36,359 bases of DNA, taken from Amarolinea aalborgensis. GTDB taxonomy: Bacteria > Chloroflexota > Anaerolineae > SSC4 > Amarolineaceae. Made by a program: the position numbers and the translations under genes. The notes under the pieces are model-generated. The model saw only the letters and a list, made by a program, of their open reading frames with translations, did not search any database and was not told where the DNA came from. The DNA is taken from contig NZ_UETR01000031.1 of NCBI RefSeq assembly GCF_900491745.1, positions 1 to 36,359 of the forward strand, written 5' to 3'. Positions 19,601-27,877 of the stretch are shown here, one piece after another (the stretch's first letter is position 1; each line of letters begins with the position of its first letter).

Positions 19601-20404
19601 GCATTCGCGCAATCTCCCAACTTCGAACTGGACGGTACAGCGATTGCGTACCAATCCACAACGACCGACGGCGGGCGAACCTGGCGGCAGATTGGTGATT
19701 GGCTAAGTCTAGATTATGGTGATACCTCAGCGGCTGCCTTTGCGCCTGATTTCGTCTACAGCCGTGTTGCTCTCTTTGCGTGGAGGGCCACTGACAGCTC
19801 GCGTGGTGACGCAAGAGTGGCCGTTTCTATGGATGGGCTTGCCACCTGGCAGGTTAGGGATCTACCTGTGCTGCCGCCGTACCCCAAGGTCGCCTTGATC
19901 GTGAATCGGGGCGCACAAGCGCACCGCTTCTTCGTTGGCGGCGACGGCGGGCTGATCTTTTCGGATGACCATGGGCAAAACTGGACTCTGACTGGTGCGC
20001 CGGTGAGAATACAGAGTGTGGTTGGCCTGGTTACCATGAATGAGGGGGGTGGAACCATACTCTACGCGGCCACCAAACCACGCGGCGTCTGGCGTAGCAC
20101 TGACTTGGGCGTTACCTGGACTGAGTTCAACCGGCGCCTGCCGAACGGACACGCGTGTGCCCTGGACGCAGATCGGGATTTGTTGGTTGTAGGTCTGTGT
20201 AATGGTGGTGTATATATCTGGCGCGCAAGCCCGCCCGGATGGGAACCCCTGGGCGCTCCCCTGCCCGGCGGCGTCACGTCACTGTTGGTGCGACGCGGCC
20301 TGACCAGCGGCGCCTTGTGGGTTGCAACAGATGGCGGCATCTACAAGACCAACCTGTTCGGACTGCCATCATTTGAAGCGCGCTGGTTCCCATTGGTTCC
20401 CTAA
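16628..20404 (+). CDS. Large exported NHL plus BNR/sortilin-type double beta-propeller protein
   Basis: The 1258-residue protein begins RRHLMVVVFLMISLVAPMG, a signal peptide with likely cleavage near TKAQ-E. The first half is an NHL propeller, with repeats such as GNIYVADTGSHRIQVF and GRLYVLDSAYRDRIVRF up to about residue 600. A Pro-rich joint (PLPPGAPLPSPTTWSTPLPP) leads to BNR/sortilin-like repeats with Asp-box motifs: STDMGQTW, STDRGDSW, STDDGLSW, STDGGENW, TTDGGATW and STDLGVTW. The end is RWFPLVP. ATG 16628 is chosen for AGGAGG at 16617-16622 with a 5-base spacer and for the signal peptide directly after it; an in-frame ATG at 16577 would put 17 unrelated residues in front. Probably a surface or secreted binding protein; the ligand is unknown. 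Confidence 0.85.
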   Translation: MRRHLMVVVFLMISLVAPMGPTKAQEDAPASTAPAPALAPGDDAGYHWVATWGDAAPVGVFYRPEAIAADADGNIYVADTGSHRIQVFRVDGTFVRAFGRLGNGNGEFYLPLGIAVGGDRVYVADYHNSRGQVFTRSGAFVRSVGRPGGFDDDSLFEPAAIGVSPTGRTYLFDLRRGRVTRFSATGAFEAYHQLDYPGGLTLAVGAAGEFYYPSQFGGVNRVSLDGALIRIGGETGQPGYIEKPGDLACAPDGSLWVHDVKTERVFHYSTTGVFLDSFPVTGWMLGLAVTANRVVILTSAPQVVVYNWAGQQLDAWGRGTSLMFDRPDRLAAAPDGTFYVLESFVRRIRHLDSAGNILGTLTPVGGQGNLVFPKDIAIDGWGRLYVLDSAYRDRIVRFVDGRFDATFNASFFHSFTTASPFAITITGDFLFNMLSNGITIQSSLDGVYLNEWMNEASQSGFVDIDPTSTGQLYRLQRYYAPFVRGTTFRGIVTASWGSEAETAPEPGKFAYPAALAADQRGRIFVLDTDNRDQAPHHDPVYSSRVQIFNESGQYLSAFGSFGSGQGQLAAAQALIALRDGRIVVADTQNNRLQVFAPDGPLPPGAPLPSPTTWSTPLPPAPVAWQDQGPVGSSAPLELTLPPTIGSPSPILVRYGRQQFARSLDGIHWSRQTFNLPLEYYQGLLYAGAATLVTGGTWTDTAYRSTDMGQTWTRLGDAIAFGPKIIAASPTFDDDGILFAAAYGSGFWRSTDRGDSWELRSLAGRHIDRLKVAVNAQGARILLIVDYENQILRSTDDGLSWQPTGTRGSWPTFSPTFAQDQTAFALSYLPELSRSTDGGIAWHPVAAHGLPNDNDSWRGLVLSPSYATDHTLAIWTSKQGYMSTDGGENWMLLGAPSNDRSLAFIAFAPDYATSRRIWHSREGRGDGFTMTTDGGATWQPVIEGMPGAAVTRLLGEAASPWAATANGILFENRNGNTWDWLPGNEMEMPTHSAFAQSPNFELDGTAIAYQSTTTDGGRTWRQIGDWLSLDYGDTSAAAFAPDFVYSRVALFAWRATDSSRGDARVAVSMDGLATWQVRDLPVLPPYPKVALIVNRGAQAHRFFVGGDGGLIFSDDHGQNWTLTGAPVRIQSVVGLVTMNEGGGTILYAATKPRGVWRSTDLGVTWTEFNRRLPNGHACALDADRDLLVVGLCNGGVYIWRASPPGWEPLGAPLPGGVTSLLVRRGLTSGALWVATDGGIYKTNLFGLPSFEARWFPLVP

Positions 20405-20483
20405 GCACTTGCGTTTCGAGTTCACGAACCAAAACGAAACCAGCGTTTCGCAGTGGAACGCACCTTCACAAGCTATTCAGTTA

Positions 20484-20605
20484 TAGGACTTACGCACCCA
20501 AGCTCTCAGGGGGTCTGCGACCCCCGTCTGACCACTCGAAACGACGCATTTGAGCCTATGACGCCGGTCGCAGACCGGCTAGGAGCCACTATTGCGTAAG
20601 TCCTA
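20484..20605. mobile_element. 122-base MITE-like element with TA flanks
   Basis: Terminal inverted repeats GGACTTACGCA (20486-20496) and TGCGTAAGTCC (20593-20603) are exact complements and both are flanked by TA, the target duplicated by IS630/Tc1-mariner transposases. Inside are two perfect hairpins, GGGGGTC-tgc-GACCCCC (20509-20525) and GCCGGTC-gca-GACCGGC (20563-20579), whose cores GGTCTGCGACC and GGTCGCAGACC are themselves complements. No transposase is present, so it would have moved in trans. Confidence 0.75.
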
Positions 20606-20628
20606 AGTTAGTCCAGCATCTGCTCAGG

Positions 20629-20658
20629 GGCTTGAGGAAGCGGTTACTCAAGCCTTTT
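20629..20658 (+). terminator. Possible terminator after the double-propeller gene
   Basis: GGCTTGAG (20629-20636) pairs with CTCAAGCC (20647-20654) around a 10-base loop and is followed by TTTT. It is moderate in strength and lies beyond the MITE. Confidence 0.45.
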
Positions 20659-20721
20659 GGGGTTGTTTGGCCCTTGCGAACCACTTTATGGCCTTTTCTG
20701 TTGAACAGGCGCCTGACCGGT

Positions 20722-20750
20722 TTGACCCTTCTGGCTGTTCGCCGTACAAT
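20722..20750 (+). promoter_or_regulatory. Putative sigma70 promoter of the acyl-CoA synthetase operon
   Basis: TTGACC (20722-20727), a 17-base spacer, then TACAAT (20745-20750), 37 bases before the ATG at 20788. The leader is short, and the promoter may drive the ligase, SNF2 and SWIM genes together. Confidence 0.7.
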
Positions 20751-20787
20751 GCAGGCGCCCCGACACCCGCATTGGCAGGAATGACCG

Positions 20788-22341
20788 ATGCTCGCTGATT
20801 CAGCAGCAACTAACCTGAGCGCCGTCCTGACGGCCACGGCGGCCCGTTGGCCTGACCAGGAGGCCATCGTGTTTGAGGGCACGCGGCTCACCTGGCGCGC
20901 GCTCGCGCAGCAGGTGGACAACCTGGCCGCGGCGTTCATCGCCCTGGGCATCGAACGCGGCGATTGCATCGGCATTCAATGCACCACGCGGCCAGAATAT
21001 ATCATCACTTACCTGGCCGCCATGCGCTGCGGCGCAATCCTGGCCGGCTTCAACAGCCAGTACACGCCGCTGGAGGTCAGCCGCCTGGCCGTCCTGGCGC
21101 GACCGGCCGTCCTGGTGCTGCAAGCAGACGCCGCGGCCCGCCTGCAGCCTTTCATGCCCAGCCTGACCAGCGTGCGCCACACCGTGATCATCGGCGCGGG
21201 CGCGGCCGACGCCGCCGGCTGTTTTGCTGACCTCATCGCCCAGCCCCATCCCGCGCAGGTCGCGACCCTGGCCGCACGTCAGGCGCAGGTGCAGCCAGAC
21301 GACGGCGCGCTGATGGTCTTCACCGGCGGCGTCACGGGCATGCCCAAAGGCGCGCGGCTCAGCCATGCCAATATCATCAGCAACATCGCCGCGCAGGTGC
21401 GCCATCTCGGGTTCTGCAGCAGCGACCGCCTCATGCTGCACTTGCCCATGAATCACGTCAGCGGCGCGGCGCTCATCGCCGTGGGCGCGCTGCTGACCGG
21501 CGCCACCCTGGTGATGTTGGAGCGTTTTCACCCGGCCGACACGCTGGCCCTGGCGGCGCAGGAGCGAGTGACGATTCTGGGCCAGGTCCCTACGATGTGG
21601 ATTTTGGAGTTTTTGCTGCCCAACCTGGGCGAGTTTGACCTGTCATCGCTGCGCATGACGATTGTGGCCGGCGCGCCCACGCCGCCGGCGATCATGCGCC
21701 GCCTCGCCACCCTGGCGCCTGTCACCGTCCACGGCTACGGCCTGACCGAGTCCGCGGGCATGGTGACTTACACCCGGCCGACGGACGACGTGGATACGCT
21801 GATTCGCTCGGCCGGCTGCGCCGCGCCTGAGTTTGAGGTGCGCATCGTGGACGCCGCGCGCCAACCGCTGCCGCCAGGCCTGGACGGCGAGATCGCCGTG
21901 GCCGGGCCTTGTGTGATGACAGGGTACGTGCAGAACCCCGCGGACAACGACACTGCGCTGAGCGCCGACGGCTGGCTCTACACCGGCGACATTGGCCGCC
22001 TGGATGAGCACGGCTATCTGACGGTGGTGGGCCGGCGCAAAGAGATGTTCATCACCGGCGGCTTCAACGTCTATCCGGCGGAGATCGAAGCCTACCTGGC
22101 GGAGCACCCCAAGGTCGCCTTCTGCGCGTGCCTGGGCAAGCCAGATCCGGTCATGGGCGAGGTGGGCGTCGCTTTTGTCGCGCCGCGCCCCGGCGCCACG
22201 TTGACCGTGCAGGAGATGCGCGTGCACTGCCGCCATGGCCTGGCGCGCTACAAGACCCCGGCTGAGTTCCGTATCGTTGACAGCCTGCCGCTGACGATCG
22301 CGGGCAAGGTGGACAAGGCGACCCTGGCGCAGCGGGTGTAA
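20788..22341 (+). CDS. Acyl-CoA synthetase, AMP-forming (ANL superfamily)
   Basis: The 517-residue protein has the full length and core motifs of fatty-acyl/aryl-CoA ligases, which activate a carboxylate with ATP and pass it to CoA. The phosphate-binding loop is FTGGVTGMPKGA (178-189), a variant of TSGTTGxPKG. The adenine/AMP motif is YGLTESAG (about 316-323), the hinge region reads GWLYTGDIGRLDEHGYLTVVG followed by RRKEMFITGGFNVYP, and the C-terminal catalytic lysine lies in LTIAGKVDK (K507). The acyl substrate cannot be read from sequence. It has its own promoter and sits 44 bases before the SNF2 gene, with no terminator between, although no functional link is apparent. Confidence 0.9.
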   Translation: MLADSAATNLSAVLTATAARWPDQEAIVFEGTRLTWRALAQQVDNLAAAFIALGIERGDCIGIQCTTRPEYIITYLAAMRCGAILAGFNSQYTPLEVSRLAVLARPAVLVLQADAAARLQPFMPSLTSVRHTVIIGAGAADAAGCFADLIAQPHPAQVATLAARQAQVQPDDGALMVFTGGVTGMPKGARLSHANIISNIAAQVRHLGFCSSDRLMLHLPMNHVSGAALIAVGALLTGATLVMLERFHPADTLALAAQERVTILGQVPTMWILEFLLPNLGEFDLSSLRMTIVAGAPTPPAIMRRLATLAPVTVHGYGLTESAGMVTYTRPTDDVDTLIRSAGCAAPEFEVRIVDAARQPLPPGLDGEIAVAGPCVMTGYVQNPADNDTALSADGWLYTGDIGRLDEHGYLTVVGRRKEMFITGGFNVYPAEIEAYLAEHPKVAFCACLGKPDPVMGEVGVAFVAPRPGATLTVQEMRVHCRHGLARYKTPAEFRIVDSLPLTIAGKVDKATLAQRV

Positions 22342-22385
22342 GCCTCCGGCCCCGATTGGGCGCCGGTTTGGATGGTGTGGAATCA

Positions 22386-25300
22386 ATGCTTATCCTACAT
22401 GGATCCTGGTTGGCCGCAGAGAGGGTGGAGACATTTTTCCTCTGGGGTGAGATCGCGGCCGACGCGGACGGTCGCAAAGGGCGCCGTCGCGCGGCCCCGC
22501 GCACGCCAGAGGGGCATCCGACCCAGGCGCCTGCGGCGCAGCTGCTGCGCGCCGCGCGCCTCAGCACGGGCAGCGGCGTAAGCAAAGGCAGCGCCCTGGC
22601 GCGCCTGCCCACGCTCAACGGACAGCCGTTGCCGTCTCGCGCATCGAGCGTGGAAAGCGATGCGCAACCAACCCTGACGGATTGGGTGATTGACGGCCTG
22701 GCGCTCAACGCGCCGGCTGCCCTGAGCGCCCTGGTGACATGGCCGGCCGCGGCCGCGCCTGGCATCACCCTGGGCGCAGACCTGCGCTTCTGGATTGCCG
22801 CGGCGCGTTTTGCCCTGGAACTGCTGGCCCGCCAGCGCTATGTTCCCACCCTGGAGGAGGCGGGCAATACCGTGGCCGCGCGCTGGCAAGCCGCCTGGGT
22901 GGACGCCGACGAACAGGCGCGTTTCCAATGGCTGGTGAACGCCATGCCGCCGGCCTGTCGCAGCCTGCGCGCACCGAACGCCGCCTGGCAGCCGCCTGGC
23001 CCGTTGAGCCTGCTCACCGCGGCGCTGACTACCTGGGTGGATCAACAGGTGCGGGCCTGGGCTGGCCCCATGCAGCGCGCGCTGCCCCGACGCCCGGCAT
23101 CAGGCCCGGTGCGGGCGTGGATTGACGCTTTGTTCAGCCCCCAGGCGCTGGTGAGCGGCGCGAACTTCCAAATCAGCGGCCTGGTGGGGCAGGTCAAACG
23201 CTGGCTGGAAGATTTGCAGCAAGCGACCACGGCCGGCTTCCGCGTGTCGTTCCAGCTCCAAACACCCGCAGTCGTCACCGCGCCCGGCGAACGCAGTTGG
23301 ACCGTGCATTACCTGCTGCAGGCCACGGATGACCCCAGCCTGCAAGTGCCGGCTGAGCAGGTCTGGCAGGAGGCCGGCAGCACGCTGACCCTGCTCAATC
23401 GCCGCCTGGTGCAGCCGCAGGAGCGACTGCTCACCGGATTGGCCAAGGCCGCGCGGCTCTTTCCGCCTCTCGAACCGACCCTGCGGGATGCCCGCCCGAG
23501 CAGTGCGGCGCTGACCACGCCCGAAGCCTACACTTTCTTGCGCGAGGCGGCCCCGCTGCTCGAACAGAGCGGGTTCGGCATTTTGACTCCGCCCTGGTGG
23601 CAGAAGCGCTCGGCCGCGCTGGGTGTGCGCCTGAAGCTCAAGCAAAAACAGACGGCCAGCGAGGCCAGCGGATTGCTTTCGTTTGATAAGGTGGTTCAGT
23701 ACGACTGGCAGTTGGCCCTGGGCGAGGAGCCACTGACGGAAGAGGAGTTTGCGCGCCTGGCCGCGCTCAAAAGCCCGCTGGTGCAGATTCGCGGACAATG
23801 GGTTGAATTTCGGCCTGAGCAGGTGGAAGCTGCGATCCGTTTCTGGGAAAAGCGCCGCGCGCAGGGGGAGTTGAGCCTCCTGGAGGCCATGCGTCTGACG
23901 CTGGGCGACGGCACCCAGAGTGCGGTGGATGGCTTGCCCATCACGGATGTGGCCCTGGATGGCTGGCTAAAGGACTTGTTCCAGGGTCTCAAGCGCCACG
24001 ATCAACTGGAGCCGCTGCCGGCGCCGGCTGGCTTCGTCGGCGCATTGCGCCCGTACCAGGCGCGCGGGCTGGCCTGGCTGGTTTTCCTGCGCCGCGTCGG
24101 CCTCAGCGGCTGCCTGGCTGATGACATGGGGCTGGGCAAGTGCCTGAGCGCCGATACGCTCATCACGGTCAACGGCGCAGGGCTGGCGGCCGAGGCGCTG
24201 TGGGAGACCTACGCGGGTGAGCCGTCCTTCGACGGTGAAGGCTTTTGGGCGCAGCCGCGCGCGCCGCTTCTCGTCCAGGCCCGGCAAGAGACCGATGGCC
24301 GCCTGGCGGCCGCACCGGTGCAGCGTCTCTATCGCCAGCTCGTGGATGAGCCGCTGCGCCGCGTGACCCTGGCCAACGGCTGCCATGTGACCATCACCCG
24401 CCGCCATCGTCTGTTGACGCGCCAGGGCTGGACCAACGATCTGCACACCGGCGATGCCATCCGGTGCGTCTCCTGGGCCGGAGCCGCACCGGATGGCGTT
24501 GCGCCGACCGCCGCGGACGGGTTTGATGAGCCTACGACCTTCAGCCCGATCACCGCCATCGAAACGGCGCCGTATGCCGGTTGGGTCTACGATCTGGAGA
24601 TCTCCGGGCATCACAATTTTGTCGCCAATGGCATCCTGTGCCACAACACGATTCAGACAATCGGCATGGTCTTGCACGGCCGTGAGCAAAATCCGCAGCC
24701 TGACCCGGTGCTGCTGATCTGCCCGACCTCGGTGGTTGGCAACTGGGAGCGCGAAATTGGGCGTTTTGCCCCTTCGCTGCGCGTCTTGGTGCACCAAGGC
24801 GCCAACCGCTTGAGCGGCGAGGACTTCGTGACCGCCAGCCAACAGGCCGATATCGTCGTGAGCAGCTTCAGCCTGCTCGCGCGCGACCGTGAACTGCTTG
24901 GGAAAGTCCGATGGGGCGATGTCATCCTGGACGAGGCGCAAAACATCAAGAACCCGGCCACCAAGCAGGCGCAGGCCGCGCGCAGCCTGGCCGCGCGGCA
25001 CCGGCTGGCGCTGACCGGGACGCCGGTCGAAAACCGCTTGACCGATCTGTGGTCCATCATGGAGTTTCTCAATCCCGGCTACTTGGGATCGCAGCAAGCG
25101 TTCCGCAGCAAGTTTACGCTGCCGATCGAGCGTTACCATCAGCCCGAACCGGCCGCGCAGTTGAAGGCCCTGGTGCAGCCGCTGCTGCTGCGCCGGGTGA
25201 AGACAGACCCCACCATCATTCAGGACTTGCCAGAGAAGAACGAGATGAAGGTCTTCTGCAACCTGACCGCGGAGCAGGCGACGTTGTACGAAGCGGTGGT

Positions 25301-25997
25301 GCAAGATTCGCTGCGGCAGATTGAGGAAGCGGACGGCATGCAGCGCCGCGGCCTGGTCTTGTCCACGCTCATGAAGCTCAAGCAGGTGTGCAATCACCCC
25401 GCGCAGTTCCTGGGCGACCGCACGACGAGTGAGCTGGCCGGCCGCTCCGGCAAGCTCAACCGTCTGTCTGAGATGCTGGAAGAGGTGCTGTCGGTGAATG
25501 ACAGCGCGCTGATCTTCAGCCAGTTCTACGAGATGGGCGAGATGCTGGTGCAGCACCTGGCGTCGTCCTTTGGCGAAGAACCGCTCTTTCTGCACGGCGG
25601 CGTGCCGGCGCGTCACCGCGACGAGATGGTGCGGCTGTTTCAGAGCGGCGACGGCCCGCGGCTGTTCGTGCTTTCGATCAAGGCGGGCGGTGTGGGCCTG
25701 AACCTGACGCAGGCCAACCATGTGTTTCACTTCGACCGCTGGTGGAATCCGGCCGTCGAAAACCAGGCCACCGACCGCGCCTTCCGCATCGGGCAGCAGC
25801 GCAACGTGCAGGTGCATAAGTTCGTCTGTGCGGGCACCCTGGAAGAGAAAATTGATCTGCTGATCGAGAGCAAGAAAGACCTGGCCAACAGCATCGTCGG
25901 CGCGGGCGAGTCGTGGTTGACCGAGCTTTCCACCGCGCAACTGCGTGATCTGCTGGTGCTGCGGCAGGATGCCGTCTCGGTTGAGGAGGGAGCATGA
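22386..25997 (+). CDS. SNF2-family ATPase/helicase interrupted by a mini-intein
   Basis: The 1203-residue precursor (1034 without the intein) is a bacterial SNF2 protein of the YwqA/RapA-like group. It has an N-terminal MLILHGSWL region, a SNF2-associated domain (DUF3670-like, with LALGEEPLTEEEFARLAALK), and a helicase core. The Walker A reads DDMGLGK-[intein]-TIQTIGMV. Then come motif II DEAQ (849-852), motif III ALTGTPVENRL, motif IV FSQFYEMGEML, and motifs V/VI SIKAGGVGLNLTQANHV and ATDRAFRIGQ. SNF2 proteins are ATP-driven double-strand DNA translocases. The enzyme can only work after the intein splices out and rejoins K and T. ATG 22386 is chosen for the family-like N terminus; a TTG 30 bases upstream is an alternative. 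The stop overlaps the next start (ATGA at 25994-25997), so it is coupled to the SWIM protein. Confidence 0.92.
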   Translation: MLILHGSWLAAERVETFFLWGEIAADADGRKGRRRAAPRTPEGHPTQAPAAQLLRAARLSTGSGVSKGSALARLPTLNGQPLPSRASSVESDAQPTLTDWVIDGLALNAPAALSALVTWPAAAAPGITLGADLRFWIAAARFALELLARQRYVPTLEEAGNTVAARWQAAWVDADEQARFQWLVNAMPPACRSLRAPNAAWQPPGPLSLLTAALTTWVDQQVRAWAGPMQRALPRRPASGPVRAWIDALFSPQALVSGANFQISGLVGQVKRWLEDLQQATTAGFRVSFQLQTPAVVTAPGERSWTVHYLLQATDDPSLQVPAEQVWQEAGSTLTLLNRRLVQPQERLLTGLAKAARLFPPLEPTLRDARPSSAALTTPEAYTFLREAAPLLEQSGFGILTPPWWQKRSAALGVRLKLKQKQTASEASGLLSFDKVVQYDWQLALGEEPLTEEEFARLAALKSPLVQIRGQWVEFRPEQVEAAIRFWEKRRAQGELSLLEAMRLTLGDGTQSAVDGLPITDVALDGWLKDLFQGLKRHDQLEPLPAPAGFVGALRPYQARGLAWLVFLRRVGLSGCLADDMGLGKCLSADTLITVNGAGLAAEALWETYAGEPSFDGEGFWAQPRAPLLVQARQETDGRLAAAPVQRLYRQLVDEPLRRVTLANGCHVTITRRHRLLTRQGWTNDLHTGDAIRCVSWAGAAPDGVAPTAADGFDEPTTFSPITAIETAPYAGWVYDLEISGHHNFVANGILCHNTIQTIGMVLHGREQNPQPDPVLLICPTSVVGNWEREIGRFAPSLRVLVHQGANRLSGEDFVTASQQADIVVSSFSLLARDRELLGKVRWGDVILDEAQNIKNPATKQAQAARSLAARHRLALTGTPVENRLTDLWSIMEFLNPGYLGSQQAFRSKFTLPIERYHQPEPAAQLKALVQPLLLRRVKTDPTIIQDLPEKNEMKVFCNLTAEQATLYEAVVQDSLRQIEEADGMQRRGLVLSTLMKLKQVCNHPAQFLGDRTTSELAGRSGKLNRLSEMLEEVLSVNDSALIFSQFYEMGEMLVQHLASSFGEEPLFLHGGVPARHRDEMVRLFQSGDGPRLFVLSIKAGGVGLNLTQANHVFHFDRWWNPAVENQATDRAFRIGQQRNVQVHKFVCAGTLEEKIDLLIESKKDLANSIVGAGESWLTELSTAQLRDLLVLRQDAVSVEEGA
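24141..24647 (+). other. 169-residue mini-intein inside the SNF2 P-loop
   Basis: Splicing motifs are complete in sequence. Cys1 opens block A (CLSADTLITVNG). Block B is GCHVTITRRHRLLTRQGW, with the T-x-x-H pair at 86 and 89. Block F is VYDLEISGHHNFVANGI, and block G is LCHN with the penultimate His168 and terminal Asn169. The first C-extein residue is Thr, a valid +1 nucleophile. There is no room for a LAGLIDADG or HNH homing nuclease between blocks B and F, so it is a mini-intein. It splits the invariant Walker A sequence between GK and T. Confidence 0.93.
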
Positions 25998-26899
25998 GTC
26001 CACGCCGCGCGTCGTCACGCTTCGACGATGATGATCGCTACTTCGCGCCATCGAAGCCATTGCGGGCTGACGGCATCCGCGCGGAGCATCAAACGGGCGC
26101 GTTTGCCAAGAGTTGGTGGGCCGATCGCTGGATTGCGGCCTTGGAGCGCCTGGTGGACAGCGGCCGCCTGGCGCGCGGTCGCAGCTATGCGCGCAAAGGG
26201 CAGGTGCTGGAGATCAACATCGAGCCGGGCAAAGTCAGCGCCCGCGTGCAAGGCTCCCGACCTGCCCCCTACAAGATTGCCATCAGCGTGGGGCAGCTGA
26301 CGAACCAGGAATGGGAGCGCGTGCTGACAGCGTTGGCCGGCCAGGCCATCTTTGCCGCCAGTCTGCTGAACGGCGAAATGCCGCGCGATGTCGAGACGGC
26401 CTTCAAAGCCGCCAAAGTCTCGCTCTTTCCTGAGACCCGCCACGATCTGACGACCACGTGCTCCTGCCCGGATGCGGCCAACCCGTGCAAACACCTGGCC
26501 GCGGTCTTCTACCTGCTCGGTGAGCGCTTCGACCAGGATCCGTTCCTGATTTTTCGCCTGCGCGGACGCACGCGCGAAGAAGTCTTGAGCGCGCTGCGCA
26601 CCCGTCGCGCGGGAGAGGCTGCGGCCAGCGCTGCGACCGCGGCCGATAAACCGGCCGATGGCCGGCCGCTGGATGAGCTTATCGCATCATTCTGGCAGGA
26701 AGGCGCGGCCTTAGACCATTTCACCGTCAGCATTGTCGCGCCAGAAGTAGGCGCGCTGCTGCTCAAGCGCCTGGGCGCGCCGCCGCTGGGCCAGGAAGCC
26801 AACGAAATGAACATCGCTTTGACGCGCACCTACGCCGCGGTGACGAGCCAGGCCCTCGATCTGGCCTTTGGGGAAGAAGAGGAGCCGCCGACGTCCTAG
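25994..26899 (+). CDS. SWIM zinc-finger protein, partner of the SNF2 ATPase
   Basis: The 301-residue protein contains a SWIM zinc finger, CSCPDAANPCKHLAAVFY (C-x-C-xn-C-x-H, about residues 155-170). It is preceded by a conserved-looking FAKSWWADRWIAALERL segment and an RGRSYARKGQVLEINIEPGK stretch. Proteins of this build are commonly encoded next to SNF2 helicases (YwqA-YwqB type pairs) and probably bind DNA or the helicase. The ATG overlaps the SNF2 stop codon by one base (ATGA), so the two are translated together. The C-terminal 110 residues are Ala/Leu-rich with no motif I can name. Confidence 0.85.
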   Translation: MSPRRASSRFDDDDRYFAPSKPLRADGIRAEHQTGAFAKSWWADRWIAALERLVDSGRLARGRSYARKGQVLEINIEPGKVSARVQGSRPAPYKIAISVGQLTNQEWERVLTALAGQAIFAASLLNGEMPRDVETAFKAAKVSLFPETRHDLTTTCSCPDAANPCKHLAAVFYLLGERFDQDPFLIFRLRGRTREEVLSALRTRRAGEAAASAATAADKPADGRPLDELIASFWQEGAALDHFTVSIVAPEVGALLLKRLGAPPLGQEANEMNIALTRTYAAVTSQALDLAFGEEEEPPTS

Positions 26900-27061
26900 T
26901 TATTCATGTCGGGGGCATAAGCGTGGATGAAAACAGGCAATCCGCGGCCTATTGGTTGGACGCGCGGCAAATGGTTCCAGATGCTTTGGCAGCCGCCAAC
27001 ATGCTGCGCTGGCCCTCGTCGCGTCTTTGATTTGCAGGCGCCTGGCTTGCAGGGAAACATC

Positions 27062-27874
27062 ATGCCTGAACTACCGGAAGTAGAAACGATTGTACGTGAA
27101 CTGCGCCATGACCTGGTGGGGCGGCGCATCGTGGATGTGGAGGCGCGGTGGGAGCGCACGGTGGCGACGCCCCGGGCCGCCGAGCTCAAGGCAGCCCTGG
27201 CGGGCCGTCAGATCATGGGCGCTGACCGGCGCGGCAAGTATTTGCTCTTTGCACTTTCTGACGGCCAGACGCTGATCATTCACCTGCGCATGACGGGCCA
27301 ATTACATGTGGTTGGCCCAGAGGCCGCGCCTGATCAGCACACCCACCTGGTGTTGACGCTCGATTCAGGGCAGCGTCTCTTCTTTCGCGATCAACGCAAG
27401 TTCGGCCGGGTTTACGCGGTGGCCGATGCCGCGACGGTTTTGCGCCCATTGGGGCCGGAGCCGCTCGATCCTGACTTCACCCCACAACACCTGGCTGCGC
27501 GCCTGGTCGGACGCAAAGCGCCGATCAAAAGCTTGCTGCTCGATCAGCGCCTGATTGCCGGCATTGGCAACATCTACGCCGATGAAATTTTGTTTGCCGC
27601 GGGCATTGATCCCCGGCGACCGGGCCGCGATCTGCAGATGAATGACGTGGCGCGCATCCACAGCGTGGCGCGCCAGGTGTTGGCGCAGGCCATCTTCGAC
27701 CGCGGCAGCAGTCTGCAAAATTACCAGCGCCCGGGCGGCGGCAAAGGGGAAAACCAGGAACGCCACCAGGTTTTTCGGCGCACCGGCAAACCCTGTCTGC
27801 GCTGCGGCGCCGCCATCGTGCGCATTGTCATCGGCCAGCGCGCCACCCATTTCTGCCCGCAGTGCCAGCGTTGA
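27062..27874 (+). CDS. mutM: Formamidopyrimidine-DNA glycosylase (Fpg/MutM)
   Basis: The 270-residue enzyme removes oxidised purines such as 8-oxoguanine and cuts the abasic site. After Met removal, Pro2 and Glu3 of MPELPEVETI are the catalytic nucleophile and acid. The helix-two-turn-helix part reads KAPIKSLLLDQRLIAGIGNI, followed by YADEILFAAGI. The C-terminal zinc finger has C245, C248, C265 and C268, with Arg260 in its hairpin. ATG 27062 is forced by the need for Pro at position 2; upstream in-frame codons to 26927 are not part of the protein. AGGGA lies about 6 bases upstream. The 162-base gap after the SWIM gene shows no clear promoter, so it may be part of the same transcript. Confidence 0.97.
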   Translation: MPELPEVETIVRELRHDLVGRRIVDVEARWERTVATPRAAELKAALAGRQIMGADRRGKYLLFALSDGQTLIIHLRMTGQLHVVGPEAAPDQHTHLVLTLDSGQRLFFRDQRKFGRVYAVADAATVLRPLGPEPLDPDFTPQHLAARLVGRKAPIKSLLLDQRLIAGIGNIYADEILFAAGIDPRRPGRDLQMNDVARIHSVARQVLAQAIFDRGSSLQNYQRPGGGKGENQERHQVFRRTGKPCLRCGAAIVRIVIGQRATHFCPQCQR

Positions 27875-27877
27875 TTC

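Noticed and set aside
23967..26060. 697-residue open frame on the minus strand opposite the SNF2 gene
   Set aside because: Antisense shadow; no recognisable motif, while the plus strand has complete helicase motifs.
26927..27061. 45-residue N-terminal extension of Fpg
   Set aside because: Fpg needs Pro directly after the start Met as its nucleophile, so the true start is 27062.
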